The notes: generated by a model from the letters alone, not told the origin. A DNA stretch of 64,000 nt from Aerococcaceae bacterium DSM 111022 (GCA_015863195.1 JACBXO010000002.1:124001-188000); one strand, 5' to 3'. Positions 31,539-42,498 are shown, counted from the first letter of the stretch. Program-made: numbers and translations.

Positions 31539-32564
31539 TCATGCGTCCTTTCCATCTACATTTGGGAGCGGATACCCTAAATGATCGTATGCCGCTGGAG
31601 TTACCATTCGGCCACGTAAAGTTCTTTTTAAAAAACCTTTTTGAAGTAAAAATGGCTCATACATATCTTCTACGGTGGTGACATCTTCGCTAATATTAAC
31701 CGCGATTGTGTTCAATCCAACAGGTCCACCTTGATACATTTCAATCATCGTTTCAAGGATTTGACGGTCAGTTTGGTCTAACCCTTCATGATCAATATCC
31801 ATCATTTTTAATGCTTGGTCGGCAAGTGGTTTAGTAATCACCGAATCTCCTTCGACTTGCGCTACATCACGAACACGTCTTAAGATACGGTTCGCAATAC
31901 GCGGTGTGCCCCGTGATCGGCGTGCAATTTCCAATGATGCTTGTTGATTAATCTCGGTATTAAAAATGTCTGAAGTTCGGCTAACAATTAATTGTAACTC
32001 TTCATTTGTATAATATTCCAAGTTTGAAATAATACCAAAACGATCTCTTAATGGTTGAGATAACATCCCTGCACGTGTAGTAGCACCAATTAGTGTAAAA
32101 GGTGGTAATTCAAAATGAATTGGCTGGCTTGTTTGACCTTGTCCAATAATAATATCCACATAAAAATCCTCCATTGCTGAATATAATACTTCTTCAACAA
32201 CACGAGGCATACGGTGGATCTCGTCAATAAACAAAATATCTCCTGCTTTTAGTTCATTAAGAAGTGCTAATAAATCACCCGGTCGTTCAATAGCTGGTCC
32301 ACTGGTAGTTTGAATTCCAACACCTAATTCATTCGCTATGACCATTGCTAATGTTGTTTTACCTAAACCAGGAGGGCCGAATAATAAAACGTGGTCAAGA
32401 GCTTCTTCACGTTCTAGTGCTGCTTGAATATATATACTTAGATTATGTTTAATCTTTTCTTGACCAATATATTCGCGCAAATATTGGGGTCTTAAACTGA
32501 AATTTGTTTCTAGCAAAGTATCCTCAGGTAGCTCCTGATTTGTGATCAAACGTTCTTCTTCCAA
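31539..32564 (-). CDS. ruvB: Holliday junction branch-migration helicase RuvB
   Basis: The protein has 341 residues. AAA+ ATPase: Walker [15 protein letters not shown] near 60, Walker B LFIDEIHR near 110, sensor 1 GATTRAG near 160, and a C-terminal winged helix with [17 protein letters not shown] near 315. It drives branch migration with RuvA, encoded 15 bp upstream. Confidence 0.98.
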   Translation of the reverse strand: MEEERLITNQELPEDTLLETNFSLRPQYLREYIGQEKIKHNLSIYIQAALEREEALDHVLLFGPPGLGKTTLAMVIANELGVGIQTTSGPAIERPGDLLALLNELKAGDILFIDEIHRMPRVVEEVLYSAMEDFYVDIIIGQGQTSQPIHFELPPFTLIGATTRAGMLSQPLRDRFGIISNLEYYTNEELQLIVSRTSDIFNTEINQQASLEIARRSRGTPRIANRILRRVRDVAQVEGDSVITKPLADQALKMMDIDHEGLDQTDRQILETMIEMYQGGPVGLNTIAVNISEDVTTVEDMYEPFLLQKGFLKRTLRGRMVTPAAYDHLGYPLPNVDGKDA

Positions 32565-32579
32565 TAATCCCCCTCCTTA

Positions 32580-33182
32580 CTATTTCACTAATAATTTCAA
32601 TGCATAACTTAAAGCTTCCTGTGTATCGGCAAAAGTTTCCTCTTTTAGTTGTTTTTGAATACTTGAAACTTCCCTTGCTGAGTACCCCAGCCCTGTAAGT
32701 GCTTCTTTTGTTTGTTGTAAAATTTCAGGCATTCGAGAATCAGCAGTTGTTTGCGTTGTCGTTGTTGAATCGCTACTTTCCACTTCATCTAATTTTCCTT
32801 GTAAATCTAAAATGATTTGTTGAGCCGTCTTTTTTCCAACACCTGGGAAATTAGTTAAATAAGACACATTTTCTTGTTGGATGGCTTGAATCAATCCTGA
32901 TTGATCTCCTGGTGCTAAAATTGATAAAGCAGTTCGAGGCCCAATTCCTTTAACCGTCGTTAGTTTGTTGAAAAGGTCTTTTTCATCTTGAGTTTGGAAT
33001 CCATACAATGTATGGGCATCTTCACGTACAACTAATTCAACGAAAACATTTGTTTGTTGATTTGATAGACTTGACCATTTAAAAGGATTAGGGGTTAAAA
33101 TCTTATACCCTAATCCTTGATTATTAATTACAATATAAGTTGGTTCAATACCAACTAATGTACCTTCTATAAATTCATACAT
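32580..33182 (-). CDS. ruvA: Holliday junction-binding protein RuvA
   Basis: The protein has 200 residues. OB fold (1-65), two helix-hairpin-helix motifs (TVKGIGPRTALSIL near 74 and FPGVGKKTAQQIIL near 110), a flexible Ser/Thr-rich linker (about 130-150) and a C-terminal helical domain that binds RuvB (ALTGLGYSAREV near 162). Confidence 0.97.
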   Translation of the reverse strand: MYEFIEGTLVGIEPTYIVINNQGLGYKILTPNPFKWSSLSNQQTNVFVELVVREDAHTLYGFQTQDEKDLFNKLTTVKGIGPRTALSILAPGDQSGLIQAIQQENVSYLTNFPGVGKKTAQQIILDLQGKLDEVESSDSTTTTQTTADSRMPEILQQTKEALTGLGYSAREVSSIQKQLKEETFADTQEALSYALKLLVK

Positions 33183-33183
33183 C

Positions 33184-33621
33184 TTATTCTACATGTCCTT
33201 TAAAGTCTGCATAACCTAATTCATCCATTTGATCAAATGGAATAAATTTTAAAGAGGCTGAATTAATACAATAACGTAAGCCACCTTGGTCTTGTGGTCC
33301 ATCATTAAAAACATGACCTAAATGTGAATCGGCATCTTCACTACGTACTTCGGTACGAACCATACCATAAGTTAAGTCTTCTAGTTCAACAATTGACTCT
33401 TCTTGAATTGGTTTTGAAAATGATGGCCAGCCACATCCAGCATCATATTTTGTTGCACTTGAAAATAGTGGTTTACCAGAAACAATATCTACATAAATAC
33501 CTTTTTCGTAGAAATCGTCATATTCACCTGTAAAAGCACGCTCTGTTCCACTTTCTTGAGTTACATGAAATTGTTCAGGTGTTAATTCTTTAATTTTATC
33601 TTCATATTTATCGTTTGTCAT
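33184..33621 (-). CDS. msrB: Peptide-methionine (R)-S-oxide reductase MsrB
   Basis: The protein has 145 residues with start ATG 33621 behind TTAGGAGA. The catalytic Cys lies in [14 protein letters not shown] near 120. [11 protein letters not shown] near 60 replaces the zinc CxxC positions and has a single Cys that can act as resolving residue. Zinc-binding CxxC pairs are not seen. It repairs oxidised methionine. It sits between mutL and ruvA, an unusual but tight position (1 bp before ruvA). Confidence 0.95.
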   Translation of the reverse strand: MTNDKYEDKIKELTPEQFHVTQESGTERAFTGEYDDFYEKGIYVDIVSGKPLFSSATKYDAGCGWPSFSKPIQEESIVELEDLTYGMVRTEVRSEDADSHLGHVFNDGPQDQGGLRYCINSASLKFIPFDQMDELGYADFKGHVE

Positions 33622-33631
33622 TTTAATTCTC

Positions 33632-35542
33632 CTAATCATATAATGTTGTCGAATGGGAATCTTGGATTCGTTTGAATAACTTTTCTATTGTCGTTTCATT
33701 AAATTCTACAAAAACTGGACGGCCATGTGGACAATGGTAAGGATCATCTAGATCAGCCATGTCGCGAATTAAGGCTTTAGCTTGTCGTTCATCTAAATAG
33801 TGATTAGCTTTAATTGCCCCACGGCAACTATGCATAATAATCCCCGCTTCTAAATACTGTGAAACGGTGAGTTCTGGTTGTTCAACCATCAATTCAATGA
33901 GTTCACGAACCACTATTTCAACTTCTTTATTTTCAATCCAGTTAGGATATTGATCTAATTGGTAACTTGTTGGTGAAAATTGGCTGATTTGAATTCCGAC
34001 ATTCGCCAAGTTGAGTAATATTTCTTCAATTGAAATCATTTCCGATGGCGTAAATTCTAAAAGTATTGGTATTAGCAATTGCTGTTGGTTTAATACTTCT
34101 GGTTGATAATCCATTAATTGCTCATAGCGAATCCGTTCTTGCGCTGCATGTTGGTCAATTAAGAAAAATCCTGATTCTGATTCTGCCACTAAATAAGTCC
34201 CGTGAATTTGCCCTACATATCTTAGTGCATGAAAATCAACATGACCATTTTTAGTTGTAGCTCGTTCGGTATTCGAAGATTCGAATGACTCTGGCATTTC
34301 TGCAACGACATCCGTTTGCGGCTCAACATAATCCGTTTCTTTTTCTTCTCTTGTTCGATTTACGTAATTATGTCCAAATACATTTTGCTGCCCTAATGCG
34401 TCTTGAAGTGAATCTCGATTGAATTGACTCGGGACCTTTTTATTATCATCCGTTATTTGAGGACGGTAATCAAATTTAAATGGTAATGTTTCAGCGATTT
34501 CTTTCGTTCTGTGAGGAACTTCGATATCTCCTACATCCACTTCTGGAATAGGATTAATTTCCCTTAGATAAGATGTAACAATTTCATCTAATAAAGCACC
34601 TAATTCTTCTTCTTTACTCAAACGGACTGTTTGTTTTGTTGGATGGACATTAACATCCACTAAACGTGGATCTAAATCAATATTAATGACCGTTAGTGGA
34701 TAACGCCCAATCATTAATTGACGGCCATACGCTTTCAGTAATATTTTGTCTAAAACAATACTTTTAATCGGTCGATTGTTAATCATCCAATGAATATACT
34801 GCTTACTTGTCCGTGTGATTTGTGGCGGTGAAATAAAGCCTGTCACATTAAAATCTAACGATTCGCCTTTAATAGGAATCAATTGACGAGCAATTGCTGG
34901 TGAATAGACATTTGCAATTGTTTGCTGTAATTGATTGGTCCCTGAAGTATAGAATAAACGATTTCCATCATTGAATAAAGTAAAGCGAACTTCAGGATAA
35001 GCTAAAGCGATATTTTGAATAAAAGTGACTGTATGTTTCAACTCAGTTTGAATGGTCTTTAAATGTTTCAATCTGGCTGGTGTATTAAAGAATAAACTAT
35101 CGACTGTAATTGTTGTTCCTTTACGCGCTTTAGTTTTCGTTTCTTCAATAATTTTTGAACCTTCAACTAAAACTGCATAACCTGCGTCAGCATCTGAAAG
35201 CGTAGATTCTAGCGTTAATTTAGAAACTGAACCTATACTTGCAAGGGCTTCGCCTCGGAATCCTAATGAATGAATATTAAACAAATCATGGACATTATAA
35301 ATTTTCGAGGTGGCATGTGGTAATGTTGCCATTCTTAGATCTTCAGGAGCCATCCCATCGCCATTATCAATGACTTTAATTTGTTGAATACCAGCATCAA
35401 GTAATTCGATTGTCACCATAGTTGATCCAGCATCAATAGCATTTTCAACTAATTCTTTAACAACTGAAGCAGGTCTTTCAACTACTTCTCCTGCTGCGAT
35501 TTGATTGGCTAATGCGTCTTCCATCTGTCTAATTTTTGCCAC
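33632..35542 (-). CDS. mutL: DNA mismatch repair protein MutL
   Basis: The protein has 636 residues with a GTG start at 35542, 8 nt after GAGGAG, giving the family N-terminus [24 protein letters not shown] ATPase motifs: [10 protein letters not shown] near 31, DNGDGM near 60 and [10 protein letters not shown] near 93. The C-terminal dimerisation/endonuclease domain has [12 protein letters not shown] near 450, the metal-binding motif of nicking MutL proteins, and a CPHGRP motif near 603. It follows mutS by 41 bp. Confidence 0.96.
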   Translation of the reverse strand: MAKIRQMEDALANQIAAGEVVERPASVVKELVENAIDAGSTMVTIELLDAGIQQIKVIDNGDGMAPEDLRMATLPHATSKIYNVHDLFNIHSLGFRGEALASIGSVSKLTLESTLSDADAGYAVLVEGSKIIEETKTKARKGTTITVDSLFFNTPARLKHLKTIQTELKHTVTFIQNIALAYPEVRFTLFNDGNRLFYTSGTNQLQQTIANVYSPAIARQLIPIKGESLDFNVTGFISPPQITRTSKQYIHWMINNRPIKSIVLDKILLKAYGRQLMIGRYPLTVINIDLDPRLVDVNVHPTKQTVRLSKEEELGALLDEIVTSYLREINPIPEVDVGDIEVPHRTKEIAETLPFKFDYRPQITDDNKKVPSQFNRDSLQDALGQQNVFGHNYVNRTREEKETDYVEPQTDVVAEMPESFESSNTERATTKNGHVDFHALRYVGQIHGTYLVAESESGFFLIDQHAAQERIRYEQLMDYQPEVLNQQQLLIPILLEFTPSEMISIEEILLNLANVGIQISQFSPTSYQLDQYPNWIENKEVEIVVRELIELMVEQPELTVSQYLEAGIIMHSCRGAIKANHYLDERQAKALIRDMADLDDPYHCPHGRPVFVEFNETTIEKLFKRIQDSHSTTLYD

Positions 35543-35583
35543 TGCTTTAACTCCTCTCTTTTGTAAGATATCCATTACAATGA

Positions 35584-38136
35584 TTATTCGCTTACTTTTA
35601 CAACTAAATCATATAAAATATTCATCGCTTCCATTGGCGTTAAAGTATTGATATTGACACCTTGTAGTTGATCTATAACTTCTTGGTAATTTGCGGGCGC
35701 TACCGATTCAGTCCGTTCTGCCGCCTCTTCAAATAATGATAATTGCTCATTAACCATTGGTTGACGCGCTTTGTCTTCTAAATCCGTTAATATATGTTGA
35801 CTATTAATAATCAACTCCGTAGGGAGTCCCGCTAATTTTGCAACATGGATTCCATAACTCTTATCTGCCGGTCCATCTAAGATACGGTAAAGGAAAATCA
35901 ATTCACCGTCTTGCTCTGTTGCCCCGACATGAATATTAGAGACCGTCTCAATCTTATTCGCTAAATCAGTTAATTCATGATAATGCGTTGAAAATATGGT
36001 CAATGCTTGGACGTGTTTTGCCGTATATTCGATAATACCTTGGGCCAAAGCCATACCGTCATAAGTCGCAGTACCACGTCCAATTTCGTCAAATAATAAT
36101 AAACTGCGGTCTGTTGCTTCTTGTAATGCCACATTTGATTCCATCATTTCAACCATAAATGTTGATTGGCCGGTTGAGATGTCATCTGAACTACCAATTC
36201 GAGTAAATATTTTGTCAATAATTGGTAATGTAGCTTCATCTGCTGGTACAAAACAACCAATTTGATTTAAGATTACTGCATAAGCAATTTGTCGCATAAA
36301 AGTACTTTTACCAGACATATTAGGTCCTGTTAACAGTAATATATAATTATCTGGTGTTATCGTCAAATCATTAGCCACAAATTCACTTTGACCAATTAAA
36401 CGTTCAACAACAGGATGTCGGCTATTTACTAAATTTAAGGCATGCTTATCTTCAGCAATTTCTGCGCGAACATAATTTTCTTCTTCACTAATGGTCGCGA
36501 AATTACAATAAATATCAAGTGCAGCAACACTTTTAGCTAAGAATTGCAATTTTTCATCGTAAGAATTGATTCGATCACGCAAATCAACAAACAATTCATA
36601 TTCAAGATTGGCCGCTTTTTCTTGAGCTTCTAAAATCGTCGATTCAATTTCTTTCAATTCTTCTGTAATATAACGTTCAGAGTTGGCTAATGTTTGCTTA
36701 CGTTGATATCTCGGATCATCAAATTCAGCAGCTTGCAGACGACTAATCTCAATATAATAGCCAAATACTTTGTTAAACCCAACTTTAAGTGTCTTAAGCC
36801 CTGTACGCTCACGCTCGCGTTGTTGGAGTTCAGCTAGCCATTGCTGACCATTGTTCAAAGCATCACGGTAACGATCTAAATCTTCATTATAACCATCACG
36901 AATAATATCTCCCTCAGTAATTAAAATCGGTGGTTCATCCGTAATGGCTCCCGCAATTAAATCACGAAGCGTGTTTAATTCATCTAATTCTTCAAAATAA
37001 GTTCGCTCCGGTTCAATAATATCAAGTATATGGTTAATTCCTGGTATTTGTTCTAATGAAAATAATAATTGATTGATGTCTCGTGCATTCGCTGTTTTCA
37101 AACTGACTTTCGTCACTAAACGTTCTAAATCATACACATTAGCTAATAATGATACTAAATCAACGCGTTCAAAGAAATAATCTTTTAATAAACTGACCCT
37201 TTCATGCCGTTTAATAATTTCATCGCGGTTCATTAATGGTTTTTCTAACCATTGATTCAACAAGCGTCCACCCATTGCGGTTTTAGTTTTATCTAACAGC
37301 CACAATAAACTCCCTTTTTTACGCTGCGTGCGTAGCGATTTCGTTAATTCCAATTGGGCTTTAGCATAATGATTCATTTGCAGAAAATCATTCAATTCAT
37401 AACGATTAACCGGCTGTAAATGGTCAATCGCTTGGAATTGAACACTTTCAATATAAGCCACAAATTGATTTAAAGCATTCCGCTCATCATCCGTTGGATT
37501 GTGCATTTGCCACTGTGTTTGTTGTTTTTCTTCTACCGGTTTAACTTTTGAAAAGTATGCTGGCACACGTTCACGTAGTTCTGTATCTTCGATTTCTGTT
37601 AAACTTCCGTCGACAATAACTTCACTAGGATTGATGGTTTGAATTTCATTACGTATTTGTTCCCAGTCCATATGGTTCGTTAAATGAATTTCTCCCGTTG
37701 ATAAATCGCCGTAAATTAAAACATAACTTTGCTTGCCTCGGTTTAATAAGGCCAAATAATTATTTTCTTTACTAGCAATGGCATCTTCTTCTAAAATTGT
37801 TCCTGGCGTTACTACACGGACAACTTCCCTTTTAACCATTCCTTTTGTTAATTTAGGGTCTTCTACTTGTTCACAAACCGCCACTTTATGCCCTTCGGCA
37901 ATTAATCGTTTAATATATTCTGTTGCAGCATGATACGGAACACCTGCCATTGGCGTTGGATTGTCTGCGTTTTTATTACGTGATGTTAATGTAATTTCTA
38001 AAATTCTTGATGCTTCGATCGCATCTTCATTAAACAACTCGTAAAAATCTCCTAAACGAAAGAAAAGAAAAGCATCAGGATACTTTTCTTTTATCGCGTT
38101 ATATTGTTCCATCATCGGTGTTTGTTTTTTTGTCAT
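35584..38136 (-). CDS. mutS: DNA mismatch recognition protein MutS
   Basis: The protein has 850 residues. Mismatch-binding FFRLGDFYELF near 25-35 holds the Phe-x-Glu-type wedge in this family. Connector, lever and clamp domains follow. ATPase: Walker A LLTGPNMSGKSTFM near 600, Walker B LLFDEIGRGTATYDG near 680 and FSTHYHELTDL near 715. It starts the post-replicative repair unit mutS-mutL. Confidence 0.97.
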   Translation of the reverse strand: MTKKQTPMMEQYNAIKEKYPDAFLFFRLGDFYELFNEDAIEASRILEITLTSRNKNADNPTPMAGVPYHAATEYIKRLIAEGHKVAVCEQVEDPKLTKGMVKREVVRVVTPGTILEEDAIASKENNYLALLNRGKQSYVLIYGDLSTGEIHLTNHMDWEQIRNEIQTINPSEVIVDGSLTEIEDTELRERVPAYFSKVKPVEEKQQTQWQMHNPTDDERNALNQFVAYIESVQFQAIDHLQPVNRYELNDFLQMNHYAKAQLELTKSLRTQRKKGSLLWLLDKTKTAMGGRLLNQWLEKPLMNRDEIIKRHERVSLLKDYFFERVDLVSLLANVYDLERLVTKVSLKTANARDINQLLFSLEQIPGINHILDIIEPERTYFEELDELNTLRDLIAGAITDEPPILITEGDIIRDGYNEDLDRYRDALNNGQQWLAELQQRERERTGLKTLKVGFNKVFGYYIEISRLQAAEFDDPRYQRKQTLANSERYITEELKEIESTILEAQEKAANLEYELFVDLRDRINSYDEKLQFLAKSVAALDIYCNFATISEEENYVRAEIAEDKHALNLVNSRHPVVERLIGQSEFVANDLTITPDNYILLLTGPNMSGKSTFMRQIAYAVILNQIGCFVPADEATLPIIDKIFTRIGSSDDISTGQSTFMVEMMESNVALQEATDRSLLLFDEIGRGTATYDGMALAQGIIEYTAKHVQALTIFSTHYHELTDLANKIETVSNIHVGATEQDGELIFLYRILDGPADKSYGIHVAKLAGLPTELIINSQHILTDLEDKARQPMVNEQLSLFEEAAERTESVAPANYQEVIDQLQGVNINTLTPMEAMNILYDLVVKVSE

Positions 38137-38153
38137 TTCTTCACCTAATCTAA

Positions 38154-38933
38154 TTAAAATTCTAAATTAATGGGTTTGATATTCTTCACTTTACTTGTAT
38201 GTGTATCGATTTCAAAGAAAACACCACGAAGAGCTGTCTTCCCGTCGTCTTCTACTTTTAGTCTTTGCATTGGATTTTCGACAAATCGTTGTACAACATC
38301 CGACACTTGAAAACCGATGACACTTTCAACTGCACCTGTCATACCAATATCTGTCATATATCCAGTACCATTTGACAAAATACGTGCATCATTTGTTTGA
38401 ACATGCGTATGCGTTCCATATACAAATGATACTTGTCCATCTAACCAATAGCCCATTGCTTGCTTTTCACTGGTTGATTCAGCATGAAAATCAATAATAA
38501 TATTATTCGTTCTTTGTTTGACCTCTTTAATTTTTTCTTTTAAAAATGCAAATGGATCAATTTCATTCTTCATAAATGAAATACCTAGAAGGTTAATCAC
38601 TGCAATTTCATCTTGATTAATTTTAATATAATGGACACCTTTTCCTGGTGTATCTTCAGACATATTCCATGGTCGCACTAAAACTTTAGCTTCGTTAATA
38701 AATGAATGAATGTTACGATTATCAAATGCATGATTTCCCAAGGTTACTACATCGACTCCCTGGTTTAGTAACCATTTATAATCAGTTTGGGTAATGCCAC
38801 GCCCATTTGCAATATTTTCCGCATTTACAATTGTTAATTGAGGTTTATATTGTTGTTTAACTGACCCGAGTAATGCTTCAACTGCGCGTTTACCGGCATC
38901 TCCGACAACATCGCCAATGACTATGATTCTCAT
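38154..38933 (-). CDS. ymdB: YmdB-type metallophosphoesterase
   Basis: The protein has 259 residues. Metal-binding motifs are IGDVVGDAG (5-13), NAENIANGRG (about 38-47), TLGNHAFDN (about 65-73), DFHAES (about 149) and YGTHTHVQTND (about 172-182). YmdB in Bacillus acts as a 2',3'-cyclic-nucleotide phosphodiesterase that alters developmental choices. It is 17 bp before mutS and probably co-transcribed. Confidence 0.93.
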   Translation of the reverse strand: MRIIVIGDVVGDAGKRAVEALLGSVKQQYKPQLTIVNAENIANGRGITQTDYKWLLNQGVDVVTLGNHAFDNRNIHSFINEAKVLVRPWNMSEDTPGKGVHYIKINQDEIAVINLLGISFMKNEIDPFAFLKEKIKEVKQRTNNIIIDFHAESTSEKQAMGYWLDGQVSFVYGTHTHVQTNDARILSNGTGYMTDIGMTGAVESVIGFQVSDVVQRFVENPMQRLKVEDDGKTALRGVFFEIDTHTSKVKNIKPINLEF

Positions 38934-38952
38934 TCTTTTGCTCTTTCTATTG

Positions 38953-39924
38953 TTAACTTATAATGTCTTTAAAAATTTCAAAATTCTTTCTTAATTGGTC
39001 CAATGTCGCTAAAGGAGTTAGTAACATTAATTCATCTGGTTGAAATTTTTGATTAATTTCCTCTATTTGACTTCTAATTTGTTCTGAATCGCCGACAGCT
39101 TTTAATCCCATTTTCGATTCAATCATTGATTTTTGAACGGAAGTTAATTGATTAAAGTAGTTTCCATCTGATTTTTGTTTATCTTTTGGTCCTGTATTAG
39201 ATTGTTGAATAGTTGCTTGATAAACTGCGTTAGCTTCTTCATCAGTATCTGCAGCAACTCCAAGTATTGTTAAGATAAAATATGGTTCATTTAAATACTG
39301 ACTTGGTTGGAATTGTTCACGGTATAATTCAATTGCTTCATCAATATAATAAGGAGCCATATGGCCGGCAAAAGCGTAAGGTAATCCCAATTTTGCTGCT
39401 GTTTTTGCTGATGAGAGTGAACTTCCTAATATAAATAATGGCACTTCGCGACCAACGCCAGGATAAGCAACAATCTCTCCTTGATCCTCTTTTGAGAAGT
39501 ATTTTTGAAGTTCTAATAGAGTTGCTTCATAATTTTCAGTGGTAGGCTTGCTCTTTTGTAAAATCTGGGCCGTTTTCTCATCTGTTCCTGGTGCTCGCCC
39601 TAGTCCTAAGTCAACACGGCCTGGATACATCACGTCTAATGTACCAAAACGTTCTGCGACTTGTAATGGTGTATGGTTTGGTACCATCACTCCACCAGCA
39701 CCCACTTTAATCGTTTCAGAGTGATTTAATAAGCGTTGTATAATTAAATCATTTGCTGCACCAACGGTACCTTGGTAATTATGATGTTCTGCTACCCAGT
39801 AACGTTTGTAACCTAAATCTTCGACAACTTTCACTAATTCTGTAGCACGATTTATCGCTTCTAATTCAGTTTCATGATCGAAGCGTGAAATTAAATTTAA
39901 AATAGATAATGCAATTTTAGACAT
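38953..39924 (-). CDS. Luciferase-like (LLM class) flavin-dependent monooxygenase
   Basis: The protein has 323 residues and a TIM-barrel LLM fold: YWVAEHHNYQG near 41, VGAGGVMVPNHTPLQVAERF near 75, PGRVDLGLGRAPGTD near 100 and PLFILGSS near 162. It belongs to the MsnO8-like branch common in Firmicutes, whose substrate is not known. It leads the ymdB-mutS-mutL group, 20 bp before ymdB. Confidence 0.88.
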   Translation of the reverse strand: MSKIALSILNLISRFDHETELEAINRATELVKVVEDLGYKRYWVAEHHNYQGTVGAANDLIIQRLLNHSETIKVGAGGVMVPNHTPLQVAERFGTLDVMYPGRVDLGLGRAPGTDEKTAQILQKSKPTTENYEATLLELQKYFSKEDQGEIVAYPGVGREVPLFILGSSLSSAKTAAKLGLPYAFAGHMAPYYIDEAIELYREQFQPSQYLNEPYFILTILGVAADTDEEANAVYQATIQQSNTGPKDKQKSDGNYFNQLTSVQKSMIESKMGLKAVGDSEQIRSQIEEINQKFQPDELMLLTPLATLDQLRKNFEIFKDIIS

Positions 39925-39968
39925 CTTCTTTGCCTCTTTTCGTCCTATTTTCCTTGACAGTAGATATA

Positions 39969-39997
39969 ATTATAACAAAAATTCAGCGTATTGTCGC
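39969..39997 (-). promoter_or_regulatory. Promoter of the LLM oxidoreductase gene group
   Basis: On the minus strand GCGACA, a 17-bp spacer and TATAAT with TGT before it (extended -10). Confidence 0.6.
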
Positions 39998-40172
39998 ACC
40001 GAGTTCCTCAATTAGGCTGTTATTCATAAAATAATGACAAGAAAATATCATTCAAGGTAATCTTTCACAAAATGCAGACTGGAATTTCGATGGTTGGATG
40101 AGAGAATCTGAGCAAAATAGTAATAGAATTTTTTTAATAATATTTGAGCTATACTTTTACAAAATTAAAAAA

Positions 40173-40196
40173 CACTAGCAACCGAAGTCGCTAGTG
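40173..40196 (-). terminator. Terminator of ald
   Basis: CACTAGC and GCTAGTG form the stem, followed on the minus strand by a U6 run. It is 13 bp after the ald stop. Confidence 0.9.
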
Positions 40197-40208
40197 ATTA
40201 TTTGTGAA

Positions 40209-41315
40209 TTATAAAATTTCGTGTAAGTCTGTGTATTCTAAGTCTTGGGCTTCAGCTACGTGTTCTTCAGTTAATTTACCTTTGTATGTATTGATACCAT
40301 GGAAGATAGTTTCGCTATTTTTAGCTGCTTCAACAATTCCTTGGTTCGCAATTTGTTGTGCGTACATTGAAGTAACGTTCGTTAAACCATATGTTGCAGT
40401 TTGTGGAACAGCACCTGGCATGTTAGCAACACAGTAGTGTACTACACCATGTTTAATGAATGTTGGGTTGTCATGTGTTGTTGGTCGAGATGTTTCGAAG
40501 TTACCACCTTGGTCGATCGCGATATCAACGATAACTGATCCTTCTGGCATTTTCTCAATCATTTCTTCAGTTACTAATACTGGTGCTTTTGCTCCTGGAA
40601 TTAATACTGAACCGATAACAACGTCTGCTCTTGAAACCGCAAATTCGATATTATCTGGGTTAGACATTAATGTAACTGCTTGTTCACCTAATAAGTCACT
40701 TAATTCTTGTAAGCGAGCTGGGTTTAAGTCTAAGATTGTTACGTGCGCTCCAAGTCCCATTGCCATTTGCGCAGCATGGTAACCTACAGCTCCACCACCA
40801 ATAATTACTACTTCACCATTGGCAACACCTGGAATACCTCCAAGTAAAATACCACGTCCACCATTTTGTTTTTCTAAATGATGTGCTGCTGCTTGAATCG
40901 ACATACGACCTGCAATTTGGCTCATTGGTTGTAATAATGGTAATTTACCATCTACTGGCATCGTTTCATATGCAACTGCTGTTACTTTTTTATCTAATAA
41001 AGCTTTTGTTAAAGCATTTTCTGGTGCTAAATGTAAGTAAGCAAACAGAATTTGGCCTTCTTTGAAATAGTCGAACTCTTCTTTTAGAGGTTCTTTAACT
41101 TTAATAACCATTTCACTGTCCCAAGCTTCCGCTGCTGAATTAACAATAGTTGCCCCAGCTTCGACATACATTTCGTCAGTAAAACTTGAACCTAGACCAG
41201 CTTCTGTTTCGACAACAACTGAATGACCCGCATTTATAAATGGGCCAATATTTGAAGGTGTAAGTCCTACACGACCCTCAAACGATTTAATTTCCTTAGG
41301 GACACCGATTTTCAT
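40209..41315 (-). CDS. ald: Alanine dehydrogenase
   Basis: The protein has 368 residues with start ATG 41315 ([20 protein letters not shown]) behind AAGGAGG. The substrate-binding Lys lies in MVIKVKEPL near 74 and the catalytic His near 95 in FAYLHLAP. The NAD-binding Rossmann loop is [13 protein letters not shown] near 172. It interconverts L-alanine and pyruvate. It is monocistronic with its own promoter and terminator. Confidence 0.96.
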   Translation of the reverse strand: MKIGVPKEIKSFEGRVGLTPSNIGPFINAGHSVVVETEAGLGSSFTDEMYVEAGATIVNSAAEAWDSEMVIKVKEPLKEEFDYFKEGQILFAYLHLAPENALTKALLDKKVTAVAYETMPVDGKLPLLQPMSQIAGRMSIQAAAHHLEKQNGGRGILLGGIPGVANGEVVIIGGGAVGYHAAQMAMGLGAHVTILDLNPARLQELSDLLGEQAVTLMSNPDNIEFAVSRADVVIGSVLIPGAKAPVLVTEEMIEKMPEGSVIVDIAIDQGGNFETSRPTTHDNPTFIKHGVVHYCVANMPGAVPQTATYGLTNVTSMYAQQIANQGIVEAAKNSETIFHGINTYKGKLTEEHVAEAQDLEYTDLHEIL

Positions 41316-41363
41316 AATTAAAATTCCTCCTTGATGAGTCTTATAAGTACGATTAACATAATA

Positions 41364-41392
41364 AATATAACACAATCCGCGCCAAGTGTAAA
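41364..41392 (-). promoter_or_regulatory. Promoter of ald
   Basis: On the minus strand TTTACA, a 17-bp spacer and TATATT with TGT before the -10 (extended -10). Confidence 0.65.
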
Positions 41393-41520
41393 ACGAGACG
41401 CATAGACATCTCTGATAATATCACATTCTAGCAGTCAACTTATTGTGATTTTTTTAATTATAATTTTGAGGTAAATGATAAAAATTTCCTATCAGTATAA
41501 AAAAAGATTGATTGAATTAA

Positions 41521-42066
41521 TTAAGCTAATTTATTGATTAAGTTTACGTGTGCATCTACAGCTGATTGTAAGAATGCTTTTGTATCTTCTGATTTTAATG
41601 CGCCATTTTCGTCAAATTGGTCTTGAGAGTTTGCTAAGTACACTTCTGGTTGTTGTACTGTTGGCATATCTAAGAATGCTAATGATTGACGTAAGTGGTG
41701 GTTAGCACCAAATCCTGATAATGGAGAGATTGATTGTGAAGCGATTAATGCTGGTTTTCCGCCCCATACTGATTCACCCCATGGACGAGATGCAACATCT
41801 AATGCATTTTTTAATGCTGCTGGTACTGAACGGTTGTGTTCTGGTGTAACGAATACAATTGCATCTTGTGCTGCAACTTTGTTACGGAATTCAGTATATT
41901 CTGCTGGGCTGTTTGCATCATGATCTTGGTTATATAATGGTAATTGAGCAATTTCTAAGAAAGAAACCTCTACATCTGATGGATATAACTCAGCAATTTG
42001 TTTTGCCCATAATCCTGAGAATGAACCTTCACGAATTGAACCTACGATAATACCTACTTTTGTCAT
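41521..42066 (-). CDS. NAD(P)H-dependent FMN reductase (flavodoxin fold)
   Basis: The protein has 181 residues. The FMN phosphate loop GSIREGSFSG is at 9-18, and TPEHNRSVPAALKNALD near 74-90 is the family's flavin and dimer motif. Such enzymes reduce FMN, azo dyes, chromate or quinones; the physiological substrate cannot be told from sequence. It is monocistronic. Two similar promoters with TCGA-type dyads lie upstream, which suggests control by a stress-sensing repressor. Confidence 0.9.
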   Translation of the reverse strand: MTKVGIIVGSIREGSFSGLWAKQIAELYPSDVEVSFLEIAQLPLYNQDHDANSPAEYTEFRNKVAAQDAIVFVTPEHNRSVPAALKNALDVASRPWGESVWGGKPALIASQSISPLSGFGANHHLRQSLAFLDMPTVQQPEVYLANSQDQFDENGALKSEDTKAFLQSAVDAHVNLINKLA

Positions 42067-42100
42067 TTATAAAACTTCCTTTCAAAATTTGTCTAACAAT

Positions 42101-42129
42101 AATATGCCTCTAATTCGAGATAATGTCAA
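42101..42129 (-). promoter_or_regulatory. Proximal promoter of the FMN reductase gene, with operator-like dyad
   Basis: On the minus strand TTGACA, a 17-bp spacer and CATATT (or TATTAT at 19 bp). The spacer contains CTCGAATTAGAG, an imperfect dyad. Confidence 0.65.
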
Positions 42130-42185
42130 TAGTTTTTTTCGAAATCGAAATAGTTGGTTTAAAGCTATCTCGTTTCTATATATAG

Positions 42186-42214
42186 ATAATACCTCGAATC
42201 CGAAACATTGTCAA
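42186..42214 (-). promoter_or_regulatory. Distal promoter of the FMN reductase gene
   Basis: On the minus strand TTGACA, a 17-bp spacer and TATTAT, near consensus. The spacer reads ATGTTTCGGATTCGAGG and resembles the proximal one. TTTCGAAATCGAAA (near 42138) and TTTCGAAATCTAAA (near 42223) lie just upstream of each promoter. Confidence 0.7.
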
Positions 42215-42442
42215 CCTTTTTATTTCGAAATCTAAATATTTTTCATAACTATTTAAATCTCTACTATTAATATATATCATATAGGATTGAATTCAAAACA
42301 AAACCCCTTGAGAATGGGTGTTTGTGGTGATTTGTAGTTAGTTTTGTTGTTATGGGTTTGGTTAAAAGTTTGTAGTTTGTTTAGATATACTAGACAAGTG
42401 ATGGAAATGAGTGAGTTGTTTTATGAAGTTATATGAATCAGC
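42215..42442. other. Gene-free region between the FMN reductase promoters and the palindrome cluster
   Basis: No credible gene or RNA is seen. The stretch 42310-42420 is G/T-rich on the plus strand (GTTTGTGGTGATTTGTAG and similar) and contains no long hairpin. Confidence 0.4.
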
Positions 42443-42491
42443 AAAAACGTATAACAACTCGCCTCTCAAATCGGAGAAGTTATACGTTTTT
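42443..42491. repeat. Palindromic repeat, hairpin 1
   Basis: AAAAACGTATAAC at 42443-42455 pairs perfectly with GTTATACGTTTTT at 42479-42491, with an inner CTC/GAG. It is the first of two hairpins built from the same CGTATAACAACTC motif, downstream of polC. Confidence 0.8.
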
Positions 42492-42498
42492 GACGTTT

